From: Acidobacteria bacterium Ga0077534
GTDB taxonomy: Bacteria > Acidobacteriota > Blastocatellia > Pyrinomonadales > Pyrinomonadaceae
NCBI GenBank assembly: GCA_001464455.1
Contig: LNEI01000018.1
Span: 310,001-374,000 of the forward strand
DNA length: 64,000 nt
Direction of reading: 5' to 3'
Under the pieces are notes generated by a model. The model worked only from the letters and a program-made list of their open reading frames with translations. It made no database searches and was not told the origin of the DNA. The number at the start of each line of letters is the position of its first letter. The stretch's first letter is position 1. Shown here one piece after another: positions 17,520-26,060 of this stretch. The position numbers and the translations under genes are program-made.

Positions 17520-18095
17520 ATGAACGAGAGTACTAACATTCTTGTGGACATAATGTCCGAGCAAACAGCGACGGCCGCAGCCAGGGAGAAGATCGAGTTT
17601 GAGGAGGCGTTTGCCCTTCATCACCGGACCGTCTTTCGTGCGGCGAGGTCGGTCGTGCAGGATTCGGCTCTGGCCGAGGATATTACGCAGGAAACCTTTC
17701 TCCGGCTTTACAAGCATCAGGACTCGATCACGGACAGCGAAATGCTGCGGCCGTGGCTCATACGCGTGGCGATAAACGTCGCCAAGAACGCCATTCGCGG
17801 AAATGTTAGGGCGAACACGCGGGACGAAAATTACGTCAAAGAGACAGTTGAGTTATCCGTGGCGTCGGTCGAGATCGACTACGAAGAAAGTGCGGGCGTC
17901 AACGACATTTACAAGGCTCTGAACAAGATCAAAGAGCCGCTCAGAAGCTGCCTGATATTGAAACAGCAGGGACTCTCTTACAAAGAGATCGCACGGAGCC
18001 TTGAGCTCAACGAAACGAGCATCGGAACTTATGTTGCTCGGGCACGGCAGGAATTTTCCCGGTATTACGGAAAAATCGGGAAGGGTACGACATGA
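17520..18095 (+). CDS. ECF-type RNA polymerase sigma factor
   Basis: A 191-residue alternative sigma factor. Region 2 is visible at about residues 27-90 (FALHHRTVFRAARSVVQDSALAEDITQETFLRLYKH). Region 4 lies near the C-terminus (LKQQGLSYKEIARSLELNETSIGTYVARARQEF), a helix-turn-helix for the -35 element. An internal ATG at 17553 is an alternative start. The stop overlaps the start of a zinc-finger anti-sigma gene, so the pair is a membrane-signalled regulatory unit that probably controls its own operon. Confidence 0.9.
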   Translation: MNESTNILVDIMSEQTATAAAREKIEFEEAFALHHRTVFRAARSVVQDSALAEDITQETFLRLYKHQDSITDSEMLRPWLIRVAINVAKNAIRGNVRANTRDENYVKETVELSVASVEIDYEESAGVNDIYKALNKIKEPLRSCLILKQQGLSYKEIARSLELNETSIGTYVARARQEFSRYYGKIGKGTT

Positions 18096-18964
18096 AGGAC
18101 AATTGCTTAGACATCGGTATCATTCAGGCGTTTCTTGACAGCGAACTTTCGCTCGACGAAACCGCCCGCGTCTCGACACACATCGCTGATTGCGACTCGT
18201 GTGCGATGATGCTCGCCGAGGCTGAGGAAGAGTCCGCACTCGTCTTCCCTGTACTTGCACGCGAATTTGACACGCTCGTCCCGACACAGCGTCTGTGGAA
18301 CAAGATCAACGATTCGATCAAGATCGAAAAGGAACAACGGTCTGTCTGGGAAAAGGCCTGGGCTTTCATACGAGTTTCGCTCGGCAGCCCTTCGGTGGTG
18401 GCAGCGGCCAGTCTTTTGATCGTTTTTGGCTTGTTTGCAGGGCTCTGGGTAAACAGGTCTCGAACGATCGAGAACGCAAATACCACGATAGCCACGACTC
18501 AGAAGCCTACCCAGACCGCCGCTCCTTCCGTAATGCCTGCCGTCAGCCAGCCGATCGAGCCGGAAGAGGTAGAAACTGAAACAGCTGACATCACGCCGCG
18601 TCCAGAACGTGCAGTTTATCGTCCCGAAGTTCGTCGTCCGACGGCAACCGCACCGACTGCCGGTACTACAGCTAACGCACCGCTCGGCTTTATGCCCGGT
18701 GAAGAAAGCTATGTAAAGACCATCGCAACGCTCAAGCGAACGGTGGACGATCAGAAGTCCGGCGTTCTCGGCGTGTCCGAGCTGATCGCATACGAGCGAG
18801 ACATGGCCGTCGTGAATGACACGATCGACAAGATGCGTACCGAAGTTCGCCGTAACCCGAAAAACGACTCGGCCAAGCAGATCCTGTACGCTTCGTATCA
18901 AAGCAAGATCAATCTATTGAATTCGGTCGCTCAAAAAGAGGAGTTGGTCGCAAGTCTCAAATAA
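18092..18964 (+). CDS. Transmembrane anti-sigma factor with zinc finger (ZAS)
   Basis: A 290-residue protein with an N-terminal H-x3-C-x2-C zinc-binding motif (His30, Cys34, Cys37). A single membrane helix spans about residues 100-120 (SVVAAASLLIVFGLFAGLWV). The periplasmic domain is Thr/Pro/Ala-rich, then helical (KTIATLKRTVDDQK). It would hold the co-encoded sigma factor inactive at the membrane until an envelope signal releases it. It overlaps the sigma gene by 4 bp, and the next gene encodes a secreted DUF4097 protein. Confidence 0.88.
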   Translation: MKDNCLDIGIIQAFLDSELSLDETARVSTHIADCDSCAMMLAEAEEESALVFPVLAREFDTLVPTQRLWNKINDSIKIEKEQRSVWEKAWAFIRVSLGSPSVVAAASLLIVFGLFAGLWVNRSRTIENANTTIATTQKPTQTAAPSVMPAVSQPIEPEEVETETADITPRPERAVYRPEVRRPTATAPTAGTTANAPLGFMPGEESYVKTIATLKRTVDDQKSGVLGVSELIAYERDMAVVNDTIDKMRTEVRRNPKNDSAKQILYASYQSKINLLNSVAQKEELVASLK

Positions 18965-18989
18965 ATTACTCCCATTGTCAGCTCACTTA

Positions 18990-20054
18990 ATGAACAAGCT
19001 CATTGAAAACACGATACTCACCGCCGCTACGGTCCTTTTGACCGTATGCCCGGCTGTCGTTTTTTCACAGAGCTCGGCTCCGCCGTCAACGCCTAATGTC
19101 AAGGCCCCGCCATCCGCACCCGGAGTGGTCAGCCCGCGTGCCCCGATCACGCCACCGCGACGTCCGCTGACACGCTCACAGGAAACGACCGAAAGGTCGA
19201 TGAAGGTCGACTCGGCCATCAATCTTGAGTTCGCCTGCGTGATCGAAGGAAAGATCAAGGTAAACGGCTGGAACCGCAATGAGATCCGAGTTTTTGTCGC
19301 GGACGGCAGCAAATTCACGTTTCGCACCGCTCAGTCCAGCCCGAAAAGCGGAGAGCCGGTTTGGGTAAAGGTAGCAGGAAACGATCCGCAGCGAACCGGT
19401 TCGCAGAGCGAGTGCCTTTCGGGCAGCGAGATCGAGGTTGACGCTCCGGTGACATCGACGATAAGGGTTCGAGGGCGTGAGATATCGACCACAATAGATT
19501 CTGTGAAGAAGGCCGAGATTTCGTCGATCGGCGGCGACGTCTCGCTGCGTAACGTGACGGATGGAGTTTCGGTCAACTCAGGGCAAGGCGACATCACGGT
19601 CGAATCCTCGCAAGGGGCAATGCAGCTGAGCACCACGACCGGCAACATTCTGGTCTTCGACGCGGGCCCGAGCGAGATCGGCGATGCATTTAAGGCAAAT
19701 ACGAACAACGGAGCCGTTTCGCTCCAGGGCCTGCAATATCGTCAGGTCAATGTTGATTCTATCTCGGGCTCGGTCGGATACGAGGGCCCTATACTTCAGG
19801 GGGCGAGCTATAACCTGAGAACGTCACGAGGCTCGATCCGCCTGAGCGTGCCGAAAAATGCATCCTTTCAGATCTTCGGCACCTACGGATACGGTTATTT
19901 CACCGCAGAGATCCCCGTCGATATCACGACCGAAACCATTTCCGGCCCCGGTCCGATCAAAAGTATCGCGGGAACGGTCGGCAAGCCCGCCAAAGGCGAC
20001 GCCATCGTCAAGCTAACCACAGCCAACGGCAGCATTACCTTGAAAGCAATGTAG
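18990..20054 (+). CDS. Secreted DUF4097-like beta-helix protein
   Basis: About 354 residues with a signal peptide (MNKLIENTILTAATVLLTVCPAVVFS) and a Pro-rich linker. A repeat-rich beta domain follows, with turns such as GGDVSLRNVTDGVSVNSGQGDITVES, TTGNILVFDAG, NNGAVSLQG and TANGSITLKAM. This pattern matches the DUF4097 family, frequently found downstream of ECF/anti-sigma pairs. ATG at 18990 is preferred; a TTG at 18975 is possible. The role is unknown, perhaps envelope-associated as the output or sensor of the sigma system. Confidence 0.72.
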   Translation: MNKLIENTILTAATVLLTVCPAVVFSQSSAPPSTPNVKAPPSAPGVVSPRAPITPPRRPLTRSQETTERSMKVDSAINLEFACVIEGKIKVNGWNRNEIRVFVADGSKFTFRTAQSSPKSGEPVWVKVAGNDPQRTGSQSECLSGSEIEVDAPVTSTIRVRGREISTTIDSVKKAEISSIGGDVSLRNVTDGVSVNSGQGDITVESSQGAMQLSTTTGNILVFDAGPSEIGDAFKANTNNGAVSLQGLQYRQVNVDSISGSVGYEGPILQGASYNLRTSRGSIRLSVPKNASFQIFGTYGYGYFTAEIPVDITTETISGPGPIKSIAGTVGKPAKGDAIVKLTTANGSITLKAM

Positions 20055-20062
20055 CCAAAAGC

Positions 20063-20359
20063 CTATTGGTGCTCAAACCGACGGCCTGTACGGGCCTCGA
20101 ATTGATCCGTCATCGAAGGCATCTCGTCAGTTCCCTCGTCACGCGACATCCGTTCGACACGCCACATCGGGAAGAAATTATCGGTCATCCTAAGATGGAC
20201 CTCGCCCTCAGCGATCGACCTGCACCAGTCGTCAAAATAGCTCAGATCGATAGACCTAATCGTGATCCCTGCGGGCGAGATCTCATTCAAGACCCCAAGC
20301 AGCTTTTCCCGAGGACTGTGGAGCACCGCGACGACGACATCACCAGCTTCGATCTTCAT
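20063..20359 (-). CDS. Small conserved hypothetical protein
   Basis: A 98-residue protein beginning MKIEAGDVVVAVLHSPREK. I do not recognise a named domain. It has a strand-rich N-terminus with a possible SH3-like or small-barrel pattern (LLGVLNEISPAGITIRSIDLSYFDDW) and a polar C-terminus (RMSRDEGTDEMPSMTDQFEARTG). The frame is open upstream to 20524, but that part is made of the palindromic repeat (it reads QKPARSKGS), so ATG 20359 is preferred. It is convergent with the DUF4097 gene. Confidence 0.5.
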   Translation of the reverse strand: MKIEAGDVVVAVLHSPREKLLGVLNEISPAGITIRSIDLSYFDDWCRSIAEGEVHLRMTDNFFPMWRVERMSRDEGTDEMPSMTDQFEARTGRRFEHQ

Positions 20360-20388
20360 AGTTCCATTATCGACTAAACCGTTCTTTT

Positions 20389-20495
20389 GCAGAAGCCCGC
20401 ACGAAGTAAGGGCTCGCTCCCGCCATAGTCGACGTCCAATTCGATCTGTAACGGCCCCTACCGCATCGGAGCCCTTACTTCGTGCGGGCTTCTGC
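20389..20495. repeat. Perfect 27-bp inverted repeat, AAGCCCGC family
   Basis: The arms 20389-20415 and 20469-20495 are exact reverse complements (GCAGAAGCCCGCACGAAGTA...) enclosing 53 bp. It lies between the divergent hypothetical and sbcC-like genes. A nearly identical single arm is inserted in the DUF1697 gene at 58809-58835. Confidence 0.8.
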
Positions 20496-20511
20496 ATTAA
20501 ACTATTCGTGG

Positions 20512-23148
20512 ATGCACATCTCAAAGATCGAGCTTGAGAACATCAAATCTCACGTCTCCACGACAATCGAATTCTCTCGCGGAACGACCGCAATAACCGG
20601 AGCCAACGGGGCCGGAAAAACCACGGTCATCGAGGCGATCGCGTGGGTCTTGTTCGATCTGCTTGAGTATAAGAAAGAGGATTTTGTCCGTCGCGGAGCA
20701 AAGAAAGGCTCGGTCACGGTCACCTTTGAAAGCGGGCTAGACGAACGCGAGTACATCGTTTACCGCGACTCCGGCTCCGGCTATCACGTCATCGACCCGC
20801 GACTGCAGATGCGGATCGCGGATAAGAAAGAAGAGGTCTTTCGCTTCCTATGGCAGCACCTCGGCCTCGAACCGGGTACCGATCTAAAGTCGCTCTTCCG
20901 CCAGGCGATAGGCGTGCCGCAGGGAACCTTTACGGCGATCTTTCTCGAAGGCTCGACCGAACGCAAGGTAGCCTTCGACCGCCTGCTAAAGGTCGAGGAA
21001 TATCGCCAGGCGGCGGAAAAGCTTCGCGAGACCTCGCGGTATCTTGACGTCACGATCAGCGGAATCCGCGAAACCATCGCCCGTGCCGAAGGGGAGCTTT
21101 CGCGTTCGGAATCGGTCGAGGAAGAACATAAGAACATTACCGAGCAGATCGTCAGGCTCAGGAGCGAGGCGGAAAGCTCGTCTGTCGACCTTGCCGAACG
21201 CCAGTCGCGGGTCAAGGCCCTCGATGAAGAGGAAAAGCGGCTTTCGGGCCTGCAAACCGCCCTCGACCGCAGCCGTGCCGAACGAGAACGGGCAGATCTG
21301 CTGCACAAACAGCTAAGGATCGCACACGAACGAGCGACGATCGCGGCAGACAAGGTCGCAAAGGTCCGCGATGCCCACGAACGCCATCTCAAAACGCTCG
21401 CCCGCCAGACCGAGCTCGAACGCGAACGAACCCGCCGTGACACGCTCCGAGGCGAACTCGCTAGAACCACGACGGCGATGGCCAACGTGACCGCCGAAAA
21501 AACACGGCTCGATCGCGACCTCAAAAACATCCTGAATTCCCACGAAGAGATCACCGGGCTTCGGCCAAAGGCCGCAGAACAGGAACGGCTGGAGAAGGAG
21601 ATAGTCGCTCTACGCGAAAAAGTTACAAATTCCAAAAACGCCGACGAACGGATCTTGAGCATCAATTCCCAACTCGGAAGGATGCGAGAGCGTTATAAAC
21701 AGAATCAGCAAGACATTAAGGCCGCCGAAGCCGGGCTGATCGCCGCCGAAGCCCTGCCGTCGCTCGAAAAACGCGAGGGCGAGATCGTCTCGACGCTCGC
21801 GACACTTCGTGCAAACCTCGAACGAGACGAGAAGTTCCAGAGCGAGGTCAGAAATGGCCTGTGCCCGATCCTCTCGCAGCGATGCCTGAACCTGAACGAA
21901 GGCGAGACGCTCGAAAGCTATCTGTCGAGCCAGTTCCTCGACCTCAGATCTCAGATCTCAAAACTTGAGTCCGAACGAACTCAGGTTCAGGCTGAACTAA
22001 GAACAGCCCGCGAAGGCAAAACGCTCGCCGCGGCTCTCGAAAGCTATCGCAAACGCGAACAGGAACTACGCGACGAAGGTGCCGGTCTCAATGCCAAGAA
22101 GGCCGCACTCGAACAGCAGCAGAATGTCGCCGACAGCGAGCGAGGCATCGCCGAAGCCGAAGCAAAACTGCGTTCGCTCGCCGATCCTGCAGCCCGCATT
22201 CGGATACTCGAAAAAGAGTCGCTTCGTGAGCCCGAGATCCGTCACGGTTTGAGCGAAGTTGAAAAAAATCTGGAGCGTCTCACCAGCGACAAGAAACTGC
22301 TCGACGAGCAGCTCGAAGAGTTCAGTGAACTCGACGCCGAGTGGTCGCGTTTGATAACAGAACGCGACGAAACGGCTGAGGCTCACCGTGTTTTCATCGC
22401 AAACGAGGCCGAAGCGGGCTCACTGGAGCAAAGAAAGCTCGACTTCGACAACGCTTCGGCAGAACTCGCATCCAAGTCAGCGTTGGTCGAGCAAGCGGAA
22501 CGCGATCTGGCAGCCGCAGGGTCCGATTACGACGCCGAACGCCACAAGGCCGAGCGTGCCGAACTGCTCAACGTCGAACGCCGCACCGCCGAGATAAAGG
22601 CTACGCTCGAGGCGGCAAATCGACGCGAAGCCCAGCTAGCCGCCGACCTCGCGAGGTTTGCCGAGCTGCGTCGGTCGCTGGCTGGCGAGTTTCGCGAACG
22701 CGAACGGCTCGAAAAGGTAGCGGAAACGACTGCGTTCATTCGTGATACGCTAAAAGAAGCCGCCCCTCGTGTCGCCCGCAACTACGTTCACCACGTCTCG
22801 CTCGAAGCAAACCAGATGTTTCGCGAGATAACCGGCAACGGCGAGCGGACGCTGAAATGGGCCGAAGATTATTCGATCGTCCTCGAAGAAGACGGCTACG
22901 AACGGCCATTCGTCAGCCTGTCCGGCGGCGAGCAGATGTCCGCCGCTCTGTCCGTAAGGCTCGCGTTATTAAAGCAGCTTAGCGATATTCGCATCGCGTT
23001 CTTCGACGAGCCGACCACCAACATGGACGCCGAACGCCGCGAAAACTTCGCCGGACAGATCAGCCGCATCACGAACTTCGACCAGCTATTCGTGATCTCG
23101 CATGATGATACTTTTGATAGTTATGTCGATAATGTTTTGAGCTTATGA
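20512..23148 (+). CDS. sbcC: SbcC/Rad50-like SMC-family ATPase
   Basis: An 878-residue DNA-repair type ATPase. Walker A is GANGAGKT (30-37). Long coiled-coil arms rich in Glu/Arg run from about 180 to 760. The signature motif LSGGEQ is at about 803, Walker B (FFDEPTTNMD) at about 832 and the H-loop at ISHDD. At the apex the Cys residues are C451 and C458 (CPILSQRC), not the canonical CxxC zinc hook. The start at 20512 (MHISKIELENIKSH) is the conserved one; upstream codons fall in a palindromic repeat. No sbcD nuclease partner is adjacent. Confidence 0.85.
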   Translation: MHISKIELENIKSHVSTTIEFSRGTTAITGANGAGKTTVIEAIAWVLFDLLEYKKEDFVRRGAKKGSVTVTFESGLDEREYIVYRDSGSGYHVIDPRLQMRIADKKEEVFRFLWQHLGLEPGTDLKSLFRQAIGVPQGTFTAIFLEGSTERKVAFDRLLKVEEYRQAAEKLRETSRYLDVTISGIRETIARAEGELSRSESVEEEHKNITEQIVRLRSEAESSSVDLAERQSRVKALDEEEKRLSGLQTALDRSRAERERADLLHKQLRIAHERATIAADKVAKVRDAHERHLKTLARQTELERERTRRDTLRGELARTTTAMANVTAEKTRLDRDLKNILNSHEEITGLRPKAAEQERLEKEIVALREKVTNSKNADERILSINSQLGRMRERYKQNQQDIKAAEAGLIAAEALPSLEKREGEIVSTLATLRANLERDEKFQSEVRNGLCPILSQRCLNLNEGETLESYLSSQFLDLRSQISKLESERTQVQAELRTAREGKTLAAALESYRKREQELRDEGAGLNAKKAALEQQQNVADSERGIAEAEAKLRSLADPAARIRILEKESLREPEIRHGLSEVEKNLERLTSDKKLLDEQLEEFSELDAEWSRLITERDETAEAHRVFIANEAEAGSLEQRKLDFDNASAELASKSALVEQAERDLAAAGSDYDAERHKAERAELLNVERRTAEIKATLEAANRREAQLAADLARFAELRRSLAGEFRERERLEKVAETTAFIRDTLKEAAPRVARNYVHHVSLEANQMFREITGNGERTLKWAEDYSIVLEEDGYERPFVSLSGGEQMSAALSVRLALLKQLSDIRIAFFDEPTTNMDAERRENFAGQISRITNFDQLFVISHDDTFDSYVDNVLSL

Positions 23149-23150
23149 CT

Positions 23151-23209
23151 GGAGGGTGAGCATCCTGCTCGCCAGTGATAAATATGGGCGAGCAGGATGC
23201 TCACCCTCC
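23151..23209. repeat. Perfect 23-bp inverted repeat between sbcC and rnhA
   Basis: Arms 23151-23173 and 23187-23209 (GGAGGGTGAGCATCCTGCTC...) are exact reverse complements with a 13-nt loop. The stem begins 2 nt after the sbcC stop and ends 5 nt before the rnhA start, so it overlaps the place where the rnhA ribosome site should be. Confidence 0.8.
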
Positions 23210-23214
23210 AATTT

Positions 23215-23673
23215 ATGAAACAAGTAACAATAGTCTGCGACGGCTCGAGCCTGGGCAATGGGAAAGGCAATCCGCGTGCGGCGGCGGTGGCCGTGCTCGG
23301 CTTCAAAGGCTATTGGAAGGCCGTTGGCGAATATCTCGGAGCGGCGACTAATCAGCAAGCCGAGGTTGCGGCGGCGGCGATCGGGCTTGAGAATCTAAAA
23401 GAGCCGTGCAGCGTAACCGTGATGTCCGATTCACGTTATGTCGTCGAGACAATGGGCGGCACGTGGAAGCGAAAGACCAACCACGACTGGTGGCGACGCC
23501 TCGACAACGCCGCGGCGAAGCATAAGATCACCTGGAAATGGGTCAAAGGCCACGACGGCCACATCGTCCAGGAAGTCGCCGATTCGATGGCGAGAAAAAT
23601 GGCCGAACTGGGCTACGTCGACGAAGAAATGCTCGACGAGGCGGTTCTGGAGATCGGTACGGCGGAGATCTAA
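23215..23673 (+). CDS. rnhA: Ribonuclease HI
   Basis: A 152-residue enzyme that cuts the RNA strand of RNA-DNA hybrids. The DEDD metal-binding set is visible as D9 (VCDGSS), E50 (NQQAE), D72 (SDSRYV) and D123 (VADSMA). The SRYVVETM and WKWVKGHDGH blocks are typical of RNase HI. ATG 23215 is the start that gives the normal N-terminus. No conventional ribosome site precedes it, because the region is the right arm of a perfect inverted repeat. Confidence 0.92.
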   Translation: MKQVTIVCDGSSLGNGKGNPRAAAVAVLGFKGYWKAVGEYLGAATNQQAEVAAAAIGLENLKEPCSVTVMSDSRYVVETMGGTWKRKTNHDWWRRLDNAAAKHKITWKWVKGHDGHIVQEVADSMARKMAELGYVDEEMLDEAVLEIGTAEI

Positions 23674-23689
23674 CCGCGAAAAAGGGAAA

Positions 23690-23796
23690 TTAACCACAGA
23701 TGAACTCAGATAGACACAGATCAAGAAAGGATGCGGTAACGTACGGGACGTCAATCCCGTCTTTTTCCGTGTCCATCCGTGTCCATCTGTGGTTAA
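23690..23796. repeat. CCACAGATG-type inverted repeat overlapping the propeller gene start
   Basis: TTAACCACAGATG (23690-23702) and CATCTGTGGTTAA (23784-23796) are exact inverted copies. Between them are GACACAGATC and GTGTCCATCC words and an internal palindrome, ACGGGACGTCAATCCCGT. The next gene's likely start codons all fall inside this element. Confidence 0.65.
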
Positions 23797-25760
23797 AACT
23801 CTTCCTTCTGCCCTTCTGCGTCTCTGCGGTAATACTCCTGCTAACAACCATCGCGACAACTGCCCAAATGCGTCAGGGCAATGGCTGGGTTTGGCAGAAT
23901 CCTTCGCCGCAGGGCAATCCGCTTTACTCGATCCACTTCGCACCGGATAAGGAGATCGGCTATTCGGTCGGGTCTGACAATACGGTTTTGCGGACCGTCG
24001 ATGGCGGATTTAAATGGGTGCGGCAGGATATTCCGTTTTCTGACGTGGCGTTTTCGTCGGTTTTTGTGAAGGACAAGAATGTCGCCTTCGTCGTTGGGGC
24101 CCGGGCGTCGATATTCATGACCGAGAACGGCGGCAAAGACTGGAAACGCATCACTACCGACGTAAAGGACCATTTTTCCTCGATCGAGTTCACGGGCGGC
24201 GATCAAAAGGCCGGTTGGATAACGGGGACCTACGGCCGAATAATGCGTACCGACGACGGCGGCCTGACGTGGCGTTCGCAGACGTCGGGGACCTCGGAAC
24301 AGCTTCTAAACATTGAGGCAATCGATGCGATGCGTGCCGTCGCGGTCGGCTTGGGCGGCGTTGTTTTGGCGACGGCCGACGGCGGCGAGACGTGGAAAGC
24401 ATCCGATCCGTGCTCGGGCTCGCTTATCTCCGATGTTTCATTTATCAGCGAAACGACGGTCGTCGCGGCCGGCTTTGCGGGGTGCATGGTTCGCAGCGAG
24501 GACGGCGGCGTTACGTGGACTCCGGTTAGCATCTTCAGCCGGGCCGACCTGCTCTCGGTTTCCTTTGCCGACGATGCGAACGGGCTGATGACCGATGCCA
24601 ACGGCATGGTCTGGGTTTCGGGCGACGGCGGGCGGACCTGGCTTCCCTTCAACGTTCGCACCAATCCGAAACTCGTAAACGTCCATTTCGCCGACAAATT
24701 CACCGGCTGGGCGGTCGGGGAGAACGGTTTGATCGTCAGAACTGACGACGGCGGGTTTAGCTGGCAGCGTCTGAGCGAGGGCGGGCGTGAAGATGTGAAC
24801 GATCTGGTCTTTCTCGATGACGAGATCGGCGTAGCGGTCGGTTCACGCGGCAAGATCTGGCTCACAAACGACGCCGGACGCGAGTGGATCGCGACCTTTT
24901 CCGGCACGCTCTCCAATCTGAACTCGACGTTCTTCTTCGACGGCCAACGCGGCTGGGCGGTCGGCGACAGCGGAACCGTCCTGCGAACCGTTAACGGCGG
25001 TGCGAGCTGGGGCAAGGGCATTTCGGGCGTCACGGAAGACCTCCTGTCCGTCAATTTCGTCTCCGATCGCATCGGTTTTGCCGTCGGGTCGACCGGCACG
25101 ATCCTGCGGACTGACACGGGCGGTGCGTATTGGCAGAAAATGGAGTCGGGCACGAAGCTTTGGCTCGAGGACGTCAAGTTTTTCGACGATAAGACCGGCG
25201 TGGCGGTCGGCAACAAGGGCACGATCCTGAGAACCGTCGACGGAGCCGCGACTTGGACGCAGATAAAGACCGGCGTCAAGGAAAATCTTTACTCGCTGAG
25301 CTTTTACGACGAGAAGAATGGCTTCGCCGTGGGTTCGGCGGGGATCACGCTTCGGACGAGCGACGGCGGGTTGACGTGGCAGGATCAGGAATCGGCGTCG
25401 AGGTTTAATCTTTTCGCGGTGCAGGCTTTCGGAACCGCCGCGGCGATCGCGGTGGGTGAGTTGGGAACGGTCCTGGTTACCGAAGACGCCGGCAAAACGT
25501 GGGCGATACAGCCGAGCATCACCAGCAAAGTCCTGCAAACACTCGCCTATCGCGGCGGAAACAAGCTGTGGGTCGGCGGCCGAGGCGGTGCGATGATAAA
25601 ACGAACAGAATCGCTGTCGCCCCGAACACAAACCATCCCCAAAGGCCCGCCGATCCTAAAAAACGCCGCCCCACGCGTCCGCCCAAAGGCCCGCGTGCCC
25701 CTGATAACCGTGACCGACGACGGCGATATCCCGTTCGCCGTTCCCGTCAAGAAGCCGTGA
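23700..25760 (+). CDS. Secreted Asp-box (BNR/Ycf48-like) propeller protein
   Basis: Up to 686 residues, made of about thirteen tandem blades with the DGG.TW or similar Asp-box motif and the AVG..G.I.RT strand. Examples are TVDGGFKWVRQD, TENGGKDWKR, TDDGGLTWRS, NGGASWGK and DGAATWTQ. This resembles the Ycf48/photosystem assembly factor-like family, which in non-phototrophs is a secreted protein of unknown role. The signal peptide is LFLLPFCVSAVILLLTTIATTAQ. The true start is uncertain: ATG 23700 and GTG 23769 both lie inside an inverted repeat, so about the first 30 residues may be repeat-encoded. Confidence 0.75.
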   Translation: MNSDRHRSRKDAVTYGTSIPSFSVSIRVHLWLKLFLLPFCVSAVILLLTTIATTAQMRQGNGWVWQNPSPQGNPLYSIHFAPDKEIGYSVGSDNTVLRTVDGGFKWVRQDIPFSDVAFSSVFVKDKNVAFVVGARASIFMTENGGKDWKRITTDVKDHFSSIEFTGGDQKAGWITGTYGRIMRTDDGGLTWRSQTSGTSEQLLNIEAIDAMRAVAVGLGGVVLATADGGETWKASDPCSGSLISDVSFISETTVVAAGFAGCMVRSEDGGVTWTPVSIFSRADLLSVSFADDANGLMTDANGMVWVSGDGGRTWLPFNVRTNPKLVNVHFADKFTGWAVGENGLIVRTDDGGFSWQRLSEGGREDVNDLVFLDDEIGVAVGSRGKIWLTNDAGREWIATFSGTLSNLNSTFFFDGQRGWAVGDSGTVLRTVNGGASWGKGISGVTEDLLSVNFVSDRIGFAVGSTGTILRTDTGGAYWQKMESGTKLWLEDVKFFDDKTGVAVGNKGTILRTVDGAATWTQIKTGVKENLYSLSFYDEKNGFAVGSAGITLRTSDGGLTWQDQESASRFNLFAVQAFGTAAAIAVGELGTVLVTEDAGKTWAIQPSITSKVLQTLAYRGGNKLWVGGRGGAMIKRTESLSPRTQTIPKGPPILKNAAPRVRPKARVPLITVTDDGDIPFAVPVKKP

Positions 25761-25830
25761 TGTGTAGTAATGCTTGGAATGCGGGCGAGCGATAAGCGGC
25801 TCTCTGAAAATTTCTTGGACGCATCGCATC

Positions 25831-26039
25831 AACTCCCCTTCTGGACCGCGAGGGGTGCCCGCATCGGGCGGGGTGGTTGAGACGTTTAGGTACCGCGAAC
25901 AATCACACTCACCGCGAATTTCTTGGACGCAAAGCGACAACGCCACGACACCTACATACAGCTGAACCGCCCAATCCCCATCCCCTCAACCACCCCGTCA
26001 GCCGAAGCGGCTGCCACCCCTCCTGTCCAGGAGGGGAAC
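25831..26039. repeat. ACTCCCC...GGGGTGG palindromic element (second copy of the family inserted in the synthetase gene)
   Basis: The left arm AACTCCCCTTCTGGAC and its GGGGTGGTTGAG end (25831-25881) match, inverted, CTCAACCACCCCGTCAGC to CAGGAGGGGAAC (25985-26039). The interior has no gene. AATTTCTTGGACGCA occurs twice, just outside the left arm (about 25809) and inside the interior (about 25918). No gene is supported between 25761 and 26060. Confidence 0.7.
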
Positions 26040-26060
26040 CGACGCCGTGATCGCGGGGTT

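Noticed and set aside
20784-21665. 293-codon minus-strand frame antisense to the SbcC-like gene
   Set aside because: Ser/Arg-rich shadow of coiled-coil codons.
24230-25279. Long (349-codon) minus-strand frame antisense to the Asp-box propeller gene
   Set aside because: A shadow frame produced by repetitive GC-rich codons; no ribosome site, low-complexity Pro/Ser/Thr content, and the plus-strand protein is clearly real.
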